From the NCBI GenBank assembly GCA_041690255.1, contig JAWLHU010000022.1, positions 8,119 to 72,118 on the forward strand: a stretch of 64,000 bases of DNA. Reading direction: 5' to 3'. Numbering within the stretch: position 1 is the first letter of the stretch; each line of letters starts with the position of its first letter. The DNA is from JAWLHU01 sp041690255 (GTDB lineage: Bacteria; Bacillota; Sulfobacillia; Symbiobacteriales; Symbiobacteriaceae). The notes under the pieces are model-generated. The model was given only the letters and a program-made list of their open reading frames with translations. It had not been told where the DNA came from and ran no database searches. Shown piece after piece: positions 44,535 to 52,405 of this stretch. The position numbers and the translations under genes are program-made.

Positions 44535-46327
44535 GGGAACACCTCCATCAGCATCCGACAGAACGACGGGAGATCTGGCGCCCGCCGAAGGAGTTCCAGC
44601 AGTGAGCGCCGGTCGTACCAGTACAACTGCGGGGCATCGAGCTGCTCCTCATTCCGTTGAGGACCGAAGGGTCCGTCGTCAAGGTGGACGGAGATTGATC
44701 CGCCACCGGCTCCCATGCGCTTGGCAGCCAGTCGGTCAATACGGGCCGCATGCTGCCCCGGGCCGTTTCCAAGGTGATCGAGGAGCAACAGGAGATGGGG
44801 GCGCCCATCTGTGCCGTAGCAGCGGTCGAGGAAGCCTTCATAGAGGTACTCTGGTACCGTCTCCTCATCGCCGCCCAGAACGGTGAGCGTAAAGTCAGCG
44901 CAATCGGCGGTGAACTGTGGTTGTGCGATGCACAGTCTGGGCTGGACCCCACCGGCCTGGAGTACGTACAGTGCCTCAATCAGCCGGCGAATCGCCCGCA
45001 GTTCTGACCGTTCCTCCCAGAAATCCGGGTTCGTGCGGTTGGACCCACAAAGTAGTGATGTAAGCACGTCCCGCAACCGACTCGGTGACAGGCGCTGCAA
45101 CTCGCACCCCACCGTCTGCCAAGCAGTCTTCAGCTCCGAAAGGATATCCTGGCACTGGGTCAGGGGTTGCCGACGAGCTGCGGAAGGGCTGGCAGGGGCT
45201 ACCGCCTCTCCGACCACATGCTGAAGGGCGTGGATCGAGGATCCATTTCGCAGGACAAGACCCTGCTCAATCAGGTGGAGCCACCCATGCGTGATCGGTT
45301 CCCGCAGGGCCCCGGCGTGGCGGGCAACCCCGGAGCGCGGCTGGAAGAGGAAGCGGTGGGCTGCCGGGGCTCCCGTACGGAACTCCAGCCGGGTCAACTC
45401 GAAGTCACCAGCCTGCTTCCGCCTGTAGAGGCGGGGGAGGTCATCGAAATGGGTGTCGGGGCGGGTCGGAGGCCAGTCGCCCTTGGAGCAACAAATGCAG
45501 GTCTGACCACTGGCCCCCGCCCGATTCACGAAGAGGACGGCCTCGAACCGGCTGCCCGGGAGGGTTAGCATCTGCCGCGCAGCGTGGTGAAAGTCGCTGT
45601 GGTCGGGCCGGGCGTTGTCCTGGAGCACGAAGAGGTAGGTCGGAGGCGGGAGCCTCTCCTCCGCCCTGGAGAGATGCTGCAACTGCTGCCAGAGCCAGGT
45701 CGGTACATCGCCGCCATCCTCGAGCACGGCTATGAAGTCATAGCAGAGCAACAGGCTGAACGAACGGCTCTCTGCGGTCATGTAGAGAACCTGATTGCCG
45801 CGGTACATGATACCCGCCCGCTGCTCCTGGGGGTTGGGGCGGAGTTTCGCCTGAAGGAAGCGATGCAACTGCCCATTTCGGTCCTTAACCCAACAGACTG
45901 CGGCGTTAACCCATTCGTACTCCAGGTCGCGCGCATGGGCGATCAACGGAGAGCTCTCCTCGGCGTTTTCCAGGAGACGGAGCCAGCGCTCAGGGGAGAT
46001 TGCATCCAGCCCGGAAAGACAGACAGCGTTCGCGGGGAGCAGATCCCGCACCAGGCTTTCGCATGTCTCGAACTGGTCTGAGGGCAAGGCATACTCCGGC
46101 AGGACGGTAAAAAGACTGTGCTGCACCTGCGGCCCAAAGGAGCGTTGGGCCAGTTCCAGGGCCGAGCGGAGGGTCTGAACCTGGACCTGGCAGAGCGCCG
46201 GGTTCAGTCGGTAACCCGCCTGGCCCAGATCGAGATCAACATGCGGTTGGACCAGGATCATGCTGGTCTGAGCGTGCGCCTGTGGCCAGTCAACCAGGCG
46301 GTTCAGGGGCACGACGCGCAACTCCAA
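44519..46327 (-). CDS. Nitrilase-superfamily (carbon-nitrogen hydrolase) domain protein
   Basis: From TTG 46327 the product has 602 residues. The Glu-Lys-Cys triad of nitrilases is visible as E78 (TVLPEYALP), K161 (FLQAKLRPNPQE) and C195 (LLLCYDF), with spacings of 83 and 34 that fit the family. Residues ~330-602 form an extra helical C-terminal region unlike ordinary nitrilases. The start is chosen for AAGGAG ten bases upstream; a GTG at 46444 would lie only a few bases from the predicted transcription start and has no ribosome site. It leads the operon with the Rad50-like ATPase and membrane protein and is divergent from a PadR gene. Substrate unknown; RT-nitrilase immunity proteins offer a precedent for nitrilases in defence. 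Confidence 0.8.
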   Translation of the reverse strand: MELRVVPLNRLVDWPQAHAQTSMILVQPHVDLDLGQAGYRLNPALCQVQVQTLRSALELAQRSFGPQVQHSLFTVLPEYALPSDQFETCESLVRDLLPANAVCLSGLDAISPERWLRLLENAEESSPLIAHARDLEYEWVNAAVCWVKDRNGQLHRFLQAKLRPNPQEQRAGIMYRGNQVLYMTAESRSFSLLLCYDFIAVLEDGGDVPTWLWQQLQHLSRAEERLPPPTYLFVLQDNARPDHSDFHHAARQMLTLPGSRFEAVLFVNRAGASGQTCICCSKGDWPPTRPDTHFDDLPRLYRRKQAGDFELTRLEFRTGAPAAHRFLFQPRSGVARHAGALREPITHGWLHLIEQGLVLRNGSSIHALQHVVGEAVAPASPSAARRQPLTQCQDILSELKTAWQTVGCELQRLSPSRLRDVLTSLLCGSNRTNPDFWEERSELRAIRRLIEALYVLQAGGVQPRLCIAQPQFTADCADFTLTVLGGDEETVPEYLYEGFLDRCYGTDGRPHLLLLLDHLGNGPGQHAARIDRLAAKRMGAGGGSISVHLDDGPFGPQRNEEQLDAPQLYWYDRRSLLELLRRAPDLPSFCRMLMEVFPWRVA

Positions 46328-46452
46328 TGTCGTACGACTCCTTGCGGAGCGGAGTGGATAATGAGTCTCAAGAGGCAGTGTACAGGGAAAGGCTGGTAGA
46401 AAGCAGTCGAAAACTGTCGTGTCGAACGAAAGATCGATCGACACGGTACCTT

Positions 46453-46500
46453 ATTATACACAGTACCTTGACATGCATAGTACTGTTGTGTACACTGTAC
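46453..46500. promoter_or_regulatory. Shared divergent promoters with inverted repeats (putative PadR operator)
   Basis: Plus strand: TTGACA (46468-46473), 17 bases, TACACT (46491-46496), driving padR. Minus strand: a perfect TATAAT (46458-46453) for the nitrilase operon. The same 48 bp contains AGTAC/GTACT inverted repeats: TACACAGTAC (46457-46466) opposite GTACTGTTGTGTA (46480-46492), and the dyad GTACACTGTAC (46490-46500). PadR proteins bind palindromes over their own promoters, so one operator could control both operons. Confidence 0.7.
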
Positions 46501-46519
46501 CATAGCAGGAGGGACCAGC

Positions 46520-46867
46520 ATGGATCTAACCAGTGAATGGAACTCCCAGTTGCGCCGTGGTCTATTGGAGTTCTGCATTCTGTCCCTGATCGAGACGAGT
46601 CCGCGTTACGGCTACGAGATCGTGACCAAACTTGCCGAATCCCCCCAACTGGCGGCCGGTGAGGGGACGGTCTATCCCTTGCTCCGCCGGCTGCGAAAGG
46701 ACGGATGGCTCGACACCTTCTGGCAGGAGTCCGTCTCGGGCCCGCCCCGCCAGTACTATCGGCCTACGCCTCTGGGGCAGCAGGTGCTGCGCGCGATGCG
46801 GCAGGAGTGGGCGCAACTTGTCCAAGCTGTCAACCAGTTTTCGGAAGGAGGGGCTGACCCCACATGA
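46520..46867 (+). CDS. PadR family transcriptional regulator
   Basis: A 115-residue winged-helix repressor of the short PadR class. Features are LRRGLLEFCILSLIETSPRYGYEI, the GEGTVYPLLRRLRKDGWL recognition helix and wing, and PRQYYRPTPLGQQVL. ATG 46520 follows AGGAGGG. It overlaps the following HAAS gene by four bases, the standard PadR-HAAS pairing. Its promoter region is shared with the nitrilase/Rad50 operon, making it the prime candidate regulator of that operon as well as its own. Confidence 0.93.
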   Translation: MDLTSEWNSQLRRGLLEFCILSLIETSPRYGYEIVTKLAESPQLAAGEGTVYPLLRRLRKDGWLDTFWQESVSGPPRQYYRPTPLGQQVLRAMRQEWAQLVQAVNQFSEGGADPT

Positions 46868-47418
46868 GCACCCAGCAGACCTTGGTTCAGCGCTATCTAC
46901 AGGACTTCCGTTCCTACCTGGGCCAGTTGGGGGAGCAGGACCGGAGCGAACTCTGTCTGGAGATCGAGTCCCATATTCACGAAGCGCTCAGCGCCGGTCA
47001 TCCCCTGGCGGACGTCCTGGAACGGCTGGGTCCGGCGAAGCGGTTGGCTAAGGCTTACACCGCAGAGCTCTTCCTCGATGCTCCCGCCGGACAGGGCCCC
47101 AGCCTGCGTCAGCTTACGAAGGCCGCCGGTATTCTGGCGGGGACCAGTCTTTCCTCGCTCATCCTGGTCCCCCCGCTCTTCGTCGTCGGGGTGGGGTTTC
47201 TCGCCAGCGGCATCCTCGCGGTTGTCCTGGCTCTGATCAGCTTCTTCGTGCCATCGTTGGTCACCGTGACCGATAACATCATCTCGAAGCCTGCTGCGTC
47301 GGCACTGGCTGTCGTATTAGGTGTGGTCATCGCCCTGGTGGGCTGGGGAGCGCTAGCTCTTCTGAGGCGATATCTTGCATTCCTCACAAGGACCTATCGG
47401 AGGACATTCGCCGCATGA
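46864..47418 (+). CDS. HAAS (DUF1700) domain membrane protein
   Basis: A 184-residue protein with an N-terminal three-helix HAAS domain (VQRYLQDFRSYLGQLGEQDR, then DVLERLGPAKRLAKAYTAEL) and three to four transmembrane helices. HAAS proteins are nearly always encoded beside PadR regulators and are thought to act with them as a membrane-linked signalling pair. The ATGA overlap with padR and another with the GNAT gene at 47415 show tight coupling. Confidence 0.88.
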   Translation: MSTQQTLVQRYLQDFRSYLGQLGEQDRSELCLEIESHIHEALSAGHPLADVLERLGPAKRLAKAYTAELFLDAPAGQGPSLRQLTKAAGILAGTSLSSLILVPPLFVVGVGFLASGILAVVLALISFFVPSLVTVTDNIISKPAASALAVVLGVVIALVGWGALALLRRYLAFLTRTYRRTFAA

Positions 47419-47900
47419 GCACGCTGCAGATACGGTTTCCTCAATCGCCCGCGGACCAGGCATGGCTTACCGATCTCTGGCGGGAGGAGTGGGGCGGCGA
47501 GACCATGATCTCACGAGGTCAAACCTACCGTCTGAGCGACCTCCAGCCCCTTATTGCATGGGCCGGTGGCAACAGGGTCGGTCTGGCCACCTACTACATA
47601 TCTGGGGATGCGTGCGAACTCATTAGCCTGAATGCTCAGGTTACCGGAAAGGGTGTCGGAACCGCCCTGCTGGCTACTCTGGAGAATGTGGCGCGGCAGG
47701 ATGGCTGTCGGCGGGTCTGGCTGATCACATCGAACGATAATGTCGATGCGCTCCGCTTCTACCAACAGCGGGGCTATCGGTTGACCGCCCTTCACCTGAA
47801 CGCAGTTGATGAAGCCCGGAAACTGAAGCCATCGATTCCTTTGATCGGGCACAATGGCATCCCCATTCACGATGAATGGGAGATGACAAAGCCGCTGTAA
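47415..47900 (+). CDS. GNAT family N-acetyltransferase
   Basis: A 161-residue single-domain GNAT. The acetyl-CoA loop is VTGKGVGTALLATLENVA (~76-93), followed by VWLITSNDNVDALRFYQQRGY, the classic motif B. Start ATG 47415 overlaps the HAAS stop. It is third in the padR operon. The substrate cannot be told from sequence. Confidence 0.9.
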   Translation: MSTLQIRFPQSPADQAWLTDLWREEWGGETMISRGQTYRLSDLQPLIAWAGGNRVGLATYYISGDACELISLNAQVTGKGVGTALLATLENVARQDGCRRVWLITSNDNVDALRFYQQRGYRLTALHLNAVDEARKLKPSIPLIGHNGIPIHDEWEMTKPL

Positions 47901-47917
47901 GACAGGAGGCCGGGCCC

Positions 47918-48883
47918 ATGGCCAAAGCGGACAACCTGCTCGCAGTCCTCTGGCTCCTGCGGTCCCGCCGGCGGGTGACCGCGGCCCAGATCGCAGAGTC
48001 TCTGGAGATCAGCGTGCGCACAGCCTATCGCTATATCGATGCCCTCTCCGCCAGCGGGGTCCCGGTCGTGGCCGAGTCCGGGCCCGATGGTGGCTACTCC
48101 CTGCCGGAGAGCTTCCGCACCGCCCCGCTCTTCTTTGAGACGCTCGAGCTTGTCTCCCTCTTTCAAGCCAGCCTCTTTGCAGAGCAGGCCGGGTATCCCC
48201 ACAGCGCAGCACTGGAGTCAGCGCTGGCGAAGGTAAGGCGGAACATCTCCCCCGATCAGGCCTCCGATTTGGAGCGGCATACGACAGGATTCGTGGTCGT
48301 CCCCTCCCGACGGGGCGGACCGGTGGAGCCGTGGCTGCCAGAATTGGAGCGGGCCGTGGCGAAGGAGCAGACCCTGGAACTGCTCTACGCAAAGCCCAAC
48401 GGGGAGGAGCCCGAGCAGCGGGTGGTCGATCCATATGGTCTGGTCTACCGAGCGGGTCTCTGGTACGTGCAAGGTTTCTGCCACATACGACAGGCCCTGC
48501 GTGACTTCCGGGTCGACCGACTTTGCGCGGTGCGTCAGACCGGGGCGAGCTTCCGGCGTCCGGCGGATTATCGGCCGACCGGCGAGTACGATGACCACTG
48601 GATCGAGGAGCGCCTTCAGCAAGGTGAGCTGACCCTCGTCCGCCTGACCGGTGACCCACCAGCCATAACGGCTCTTTGCGAGCACTGGTATCTGAGTCGC
48701 TGCCTTGTGGAGCGAAGAGGGAAGATGGCCGTCTTCCGCATCGATCCCACTGGACTGCAACACACCGCCGCTCAACTGGCCAGCCTGGGTGCGGCCGTCA
48801 CGATTGTAGAACCGATATCGCTTCGTCGGGCGGTGGCCGAGATCCTGAACCGGTGGCTCGCTCATCATCAACAAGATCCCTGA
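47918..48883 (+). CDS. WYL-domain transcriptional regulator (YafY-like)
   Basis: The product has 321 residues. It has an N-terminal HTH (VTAAQIAESLEISVRTAYRYIDAL), a middle helical segment, a WYL domain (VVDPYGLVYRAGLWYVQGFC ... DFRVDRL) and a C-terminal WCX-like region. WYL proteins sense ligands, often nucleotides or nucleic acids, and regulate defence islands and DNA-damage genes. ATG 47918 has AGGAGG eight bases upstream; the longer frame from 47876 overlaps the GNAT gene. It closes the padR-HAAS-GNAT-WYL operon. Its presence beside a Rad50-like operon is suggestive but not proof of a shared pathway. Confidence 0.9.
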   Translation: MAKADNLLAVLWLLRSRRRVTAAQIAESLEISVRTAYRYIDALSASGVPVVAESGPDGGYSLPESFRTAPLFFETLELVSLFQASLFAEQAGYPHSAALESALAKVRRNISPDQASDLERHTTGFVVVPSRRGGPVEPWLPELERAVAKEQTLELLYAKPNGEEPEQRVVDPYGLVYRAGLWYVQGFCHIRQALRDFRVDRLCAVRQTGASFRRPADYRPTGEYDDHWIEERLQQGELTLVRLTGDPPAITALCEHWYLSRCLVERRGKMAVFRIDPTGLQHTAAQLASLGAAVTIVEPISLRRAVAEILNRWLAHHQQDP

Positions 48884-48903
48884 CCATGGTTGTCAGGGAT
48901 CTT
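48873..48903 (+). terminator. Hairpin terminator of the padR operon
   Basis: A 12-bp perfect stem AAGATCCCTGAC/GTCAGGGATCTT with 7-nt loop overlapping the WYL stop, followed by CCGTT. Confidence 0.8.
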
Positions 48904-48927
48904 CCGTTATGATGGGGGCGGAGGTGG

Positions 48928-50181
48928 ATGATAAGAATGTTGCAGCGTTTTGCAGCCGCGGCCCCCTTGCGTCGCCGAGACTTCCGGCTCTTCTGGATCG
49001 GGCAGTTCATCTCACAGCTTGGGGACAATATTCACTTGGTTGCCCTGAACTGGCTGACCTGGCAGCTGACCGGCTCCGGTGCCGCCCTCGCGACGATCAC
49101 GCTCTGTGCCACGATTCCCTCGGTCGCCATGATGCTGGTGGGCGGGGCGGTCGTTGATCGGTTCTCCCGCCGTCTCATGACGATCTGGTCCGATCTGATT
49201 CGCGGGGCCATACTGCTTGGGGCAGCCGGGTTGCAGGTGACCGGTATACTCCAGGTCTGGCACCTGTACGTTGTGGCGGCGATCTTCGGCTTTGTCAGCG
49301 CCTTTGCCCGCCCGGCCTTCCGGGCACTCCTCCAATCCCTTGTGCAGGCCGACGATCTGGTCGCTGCCAACGGGCTGATGTCGGCGGGCTCAACTGCGGC
49401 CGGGGTGGCCGGTCCGGCGCTCGGTGGCCTGATCATGGCGCTGGGCGGTGCCAGTCTGGCCTTCGCTCTTGACGGTATCTCCTTCCTCGTGGCGGCGTTC
49501 GCCCTTCTCTCCGCCCATCCGATTGAGCCGCCCCGGGTCACGACGGCAGGCCCCATTCGGCTGAAGTGCCTCTTGACCGACATGCGGGAGGCAGTCCGAT
49601 TGCTGGCGGGGCAGCCGTTTCTCCTCGGTACCATTGGAGCCATGTCCCTCATTATCGTCACTGGACAGGGACCGATCGTCCTCCTCCGGGCTTGGGTGGC
49701 CGAGCAGACCGGGGGTGGGGTGCAGGCGCTCTCCCTCTCCTATAGCTTCTTCGCAGCCGGCATGTTCCTGACCGTCACCCTCCTGACCGGGCTCAAGGTC
49801 AGGCGTCACCGGGAGCTGCTGATCTATCTCGGTATGGCGGTTGCGGGGCTGGGGGAGGTGGGGTTCGCCCATGTCGCGGCGCCCTGGCAGATGTGGCTGC
49901 TCGATTTTGGCCTTGGTATCTCGGTCATGGTCCACGGGGTGGTCTGGCCCGCCTTGCTTCAGGAGCGGATTCCCGCTGAAGCGATGGGGCGGGTAGCGGC
50001 GATCGACCAGTTCGGTATGTCGATCCTCTACCCGGCTGGAGTGGCGCTGATCGGTGTGCTTTCGGTCGCCCCCGGGCCAGGCTGGACGCTCGCCCTTGGA
50101 GGGTGGCTCACGTTCGCCGTGGCGGTAGCCGGGGGGCTCTTCCTGGTCCCCGTAAACCGGCCCCAGCCTGCTCGGTCTTAG
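48928..50181 (+). CDS. MFS transporter, MFS_3/EntS-like exporter
   Basis: A 417-residue, 12-helix transporter. The MFS loop 2-3 motif appears as GGAVVDRFSRRLM. The opening LRRRDFRLFWIGQFISQLGD is typical of the MFS_3 (enterobactin exporter EntS-like) group, which exports drugs or siderophores. Start ATG 48928 has GGAGGTGG upstream. It stands alone after the padR operon terminator. Substrate unknown. Confidence 0.88.
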   Translation: MIRMLQRFAAAAPLRRRDFRLFWIGQFISQLGDNIHLVALNWLTWQLTGSGAALATITLCATIPSVAMMLVGGAVVDRFSRRLMTIWSDLIRGAILLGAAGLQVTGILQVWHLYVVAAIFGFVSAFARPAFRALLQSLVQADDLVAANGLMSAGSTAAGVAGPALGGLIMALGGASLAFALDGISFLVAAFALLSAHPIEPPRVTTAGPIRLKCLLTDMREAVRLLAGQPFLLGTIGAMSLIIVTGQGPIVLLRAWVAEQTGGGVQALSLSYSFFAAGMFLTVTLLTGLKVRRHRELLIYLGMAVAGLGEVGFAHVAAPWQMWLLDFGLGISVMVHGVVWPALLQERIPAEAMGRVAAIDQFGMSILYPAGVALIGVLSVAPGPGWTLALGGWLTFAVAVAGGLFLVPVNRPQPARS

Positions 50182-50313
50182 TCTGTCATTACGGGACTGG
50201 TCGACAACTATACCGACTGACTGTGAACGAGATGGCGCAATAGAAGCAGCGGGTTTCGCGACGTTACCGTCGCCCTAAACGGAGTGCCGGATAGCGAACG
50301 CTCAGTAGTTGAA

Positions 50314-50348
50314 AGGCGAGGCCGCTCACGATTGTGATGGCCTCGCCT
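50314..50348. terminator. Hairpin between convergent MFS and DUF2161 genes
   Basis: AGGCGAGGCC (50314-50323) pairs with GGCCTCGCCT (50339-50348); the 3' arm overlaps the DUF2161 stop. Nothing else is evident in 50182-50313. Confidence 0.7.
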
Positions 50349-51042
50349 ATTCTGTCTGCTTGCCGGCTGCGACAACGTCGGCATAGAGGTTGAGCGCCTG
50401 TTCACCCTTTGGGGTGACCCGATAGACGCCCTTCTCCACACGCTCGAACCAGCCGTATACATCGCGCTGAAGGGCCGTAGTCGCCTTGGGCACACCCGTC
50501 TCGGTGCGGATCGCCTTGGTTGTGCTTGGCCCCTTCTCTTGCAGGTAGGCCGCGATGCGTAGAGCCTCTTCCCGGTAGGCGGTTACAACCGGTCGCCGGG
50601 TTACACCGCCCGTGTTGTGATCCCCGGAGCGTCTCTGGAACTCCTTGAGGAGACGTCCTCGCATTTTGGGCTGCTTCCGGGGTTTGTAGCTCTCTGGGTC
50701 GCAGATGATCTCCACGGTCGGTTTCTGGCCCGTGAAGTGGACAAATATGAGACCGAGCCCCAGCCGGCGGCACAGGGACCGAATCTCACTCCACCTGGGG
50801 CCGTTGCGGGTCCGGCGGGGGGCCTCCACCGCCAGGTAGACCACCTCGGTCACGCTCTGGCGTTGAATCCCCTGCAGGAGGAGGGCCAGGTTGAAGGCGA
50901 CCTTCAACTCTACCACGACAACCTCCTCATCGCGCACTCCGACCAGGTCGCACCCGTTGACCTCCCCCCGGACGGTATAGCCCTGATCTTGCAGGAACTC
51001 TTTGATCGGAGCGTAGAGATCGCTCTCCTTGCGCACAGCCAC
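50347..51042 (-). CDS. DUF2161-type protein: PD-(D/E)XK nuclease-like domain plus winged helix
   Basis: A 231-residue protein. Residues 1-~110 have the restriction-endonuclease-like core: CDLVGVRDEEVVVVELKVAF gives D32, E45 and K47 of the D-ExK site, with E26 upstream. The C-terminal ~80 residues look like a winged helix (ALRIAAYLQEKGPSTTKAIR; YRVTPKGEQAL). The pattern matches DUF2161 proteins, uncharacterised and widespread. It could be a DNA nuclease or DNA-binding factor. It is a lone gene between MFS and a secreted protein. Start 51042 follows GAGAGGTGATC. Confidence 0.8.
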   Translation of the reverse strand: MAVRKESDLYAPIKEFLQDQGYTVRGEVNGCDLVGVRDEEVVVVELKVAFNLALLLQGIQRQSVTEVVYLAVEAPRRTRNGPRWSEIRSLCRRLGLGLIFVHFTGQKPTVEIICDPESYKPRKQPKMRGRLLKEFQRRSGDHNTGGVTRRPVVTAYREEALRIAAYLQEKGPSTTKAIRTETGVPKATTALQRDVYGWFERVEKGVYRVTPKGEQALNLYADVVAAGKQTE

Positions 51043-51110
51043 CAGCCGATCACCTCTCGCCTGAACTCTTCCGTTCGAGGTCCCTTACATCCTGCCATTC
51101 CCGGAAGAAA

Positions 51111-51132
51111 GGGCACCCCTCGCGGGGTGCCC
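51111..51132 (-). terminator. Intrinsic terminator of the riboswitch-controlled gene
   Basis: GGGCACCCC/GGGGTGCCC stem, followed on the minus strand by TTTCTT. Confidence 0.85.
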
Positions 51133-51143
51133 CTGGTTTGTGG

Positions 51144-52028
51144 TTACTTCCTGCGATTGGATTTGGACTCTCCCTTGGACTTCTCCTTGGCTTCGTCCTT
51201 GCGTTCCTTCGCCTCTTCCTTGTGCTGCTTGGCCTCTTCCTTGCGCTCCTCAGCGGCAGCCTTCTTCTCGTCCGAGACGGACTGGCCGTAGTTCTTGTAC
51301 TCGCCCGAGTAAGCCTTCGCCTCTACAGTCCCGTCTTCGTTGACCTCGAGCTGGAGGTTGTAACCGGCGGTAATCTGGCTGAACTCCTCGGCGGTGAGAC
51401 CCAGTTCCTCAGCGGTGAAGGTGATCTCCTGACCACCGATCATGACCGTCACGGCGCCGGCCTCTCCCTCAGTGCCCTCCATCACGGCGACCACGGAGCC
51501 CTTGAACGCAGTGCCCTTCGTCTCGCCTTCCTCGGATTCGGCCACCTCAATGCTCTCGATTGCTGCACCGGTGCCCTTGATCTCTACGAAGCTGCCGACC
51601 TCAATCGCCTGCTCCTCATCTACCAGATCAGCCGTGTAGGGGAAGGTGACTTCCGTGCCGCCGATCATCATCGTAATGGAACCGGGGTTCTCACCCTCGG
51701 GCAGCACGACCGCCGTGACAACACCCTCCAGCTTAGCCGCTTGGTCGGTGCCCTCCACAGGGGCTTCCGGTTCGGTCCCATCCACCGGCTCAGTACCGGG
51801 GTCAGTGGTGCCAGGGTCGGTGGTACCGGGGTCAGTGGTGCCGGGGTCGGTGGTACCGGGGTCGGTGGTGCCGGGGTCAGTGGTGCCGGGGTCGGTGGTG
51901 CCGGGGTCAGTGGTGCCGGGGTCGGTGACCACAGGGTCGGTCGTTGGCTCTGTGGTGTCCGCCAGTGCAGTACCGGAAACCATGGCCAGAATCATCAGGG
52001 ACGCCAGTGAGACTCGCAGGAACCGCAT
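51144..52028 (-). CDS. Secreted acidic protein with TDPGT repeats, c-di-GMP-controlled
   Basis: A 294-residue exported protein with a signal peptide (LASLMILAMVSGTALA), nine TDPGT pentapeptides, two similar beta-rich modules (KLEGVVTAV...ITMMIGGTEVTF and AFKGSVVAV...VTVMIGGQEITF), and a Lys/Glu-rich helical tail (KEEAKERKDEAKEKSK). No anchor motif is seen. ATG 52028 follows AAGGAG by eight bases. Its 5' leader holds a cyclic-di-GMP-I riboswitch, so it is likely an extracellular matrix or surface protein tied to the motile/sessile switch. Modules resemble DUF5666-type repeats loosely. Confidence 0.85.
   Translation of the reverse strand: MRFLRVSLASLMILAMVSGTALADTTEPTTDPVVTDPGTTDPGTTDPGTTDPGTTDPGTTDPGTTDPGTTDPGTTDPGTEPVDGTEPEAPVEGTDQAAKLEGVVTAVVLPEGENPGSITMMIGGTEVTFPYTADLVDEEQAIEVGSFVEIKGTGAAIESIEVAESEEGETKGTAFKGSVVAVMEGTEGEAGAVTVMIGGQEITFTAEELGLTAEEFSQITAGYNLQLEVNEDGTVEAKAYSGEYKNYGQSVSDEKKAAAEERKEEAKQHKEEAKERKDEAKEKSKGESKSNRRK
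51792..51926 (-). repeat. Nine 15-bp coding repeats (TDPGT)
   Basis: Nearly perfect 15-bp units encode TDPGT nine times; third-position variation (GGT/GGC, ACT/ACC) alternates. Copy number is likely to vary by slippage between strains. Confidence 0.95.
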
Positions 52029-52098
52029 GACCATCACTCCTTGTGCGTGGTTGCAGCTCCCCGACGTATGGGACAGGTACCAGAGCACCTGCCCTGCC

Positions 52099-52174
52099 TG
52101 ACGGCAACCCGGCTGCCCTTCTTCGAGGGCCCGTGGCTTTGCGTCCCCACCTTACGATGGGTTTGCCTTTATCG
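52099..52174 (-). ncRNA. Cyclic di-GMP-I (GEMM) riboswitch
   Basis: On the minus strand the leader reads GGCAAACC, a hairpin with GTAA tetraloop, then GGGACGCAAAGCCACGGG, a second hairpin, and GGCAGCCGGGTTGCC closing the base stem with GGCAACCC-type pairing. This is the full GEMM-I consensus: tetraloop, receptor and ligand-binding core. It starts about a dozen bases after a perfect -10 box. Between it and the gene, an AGGT/ACCT hairpin (about 52075-52098) is the likely expression platform. No other gene lies in 52029-52405; the plus-strand part 52198-52405 shows only the strong ribosome site of the next gene. Confidence 0.95.
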
Positions 52175-52191
52175 TCGGGACTTGCAATCAG

Positions 52192-52197
52192 ATTATA
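52192..52197 (-). promoter_or_regulatory. -10 box of the riboswitch transcript
   Basis: A perfect TATAAT on the minus strand, placing the transcription start near 52185, just before the riboswitch aptamer. The -35 is not clear. Confidence 0.6.
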
Positions 52198-52405
52198 CGA
52201 CAAGACTCAGCCGCAATGAGAGGGTCCCAGGCCAAAATGGGACAATGGTCCCCCCAGTGGAGCGAGAGATCCGTGCCCTCAGCTCGAACCCCTGGCCGAA
52301 CTCGGGCCGGCCGGCTCGCCGTTCTTCCCGTGTACGGGGGGCAAGGGACCCACGGCAGCATACCATAATCTTGAGCGTCCGAGAGGCGACCAAGGAGGTG
52401 CTCCC

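Noticed and set aside
46328..46444. GTG 46444 as start of the nitrilase-like gene
   Set aside because: It lies only a few bases from the predicted transcription start and lacks a ribosome site, whereas TTG 46327 has AAGGAG at ten bases. Not fully excluded.
39493..46444. Interpretation of the Rad50-like gene as housekeeping sbcC/rad50
   Set aside because: There is no sbcD/mre11 next to it, the N-terminal 200 residues are foreign to SbcC, and it is fused by overlaps to non-repair partners.
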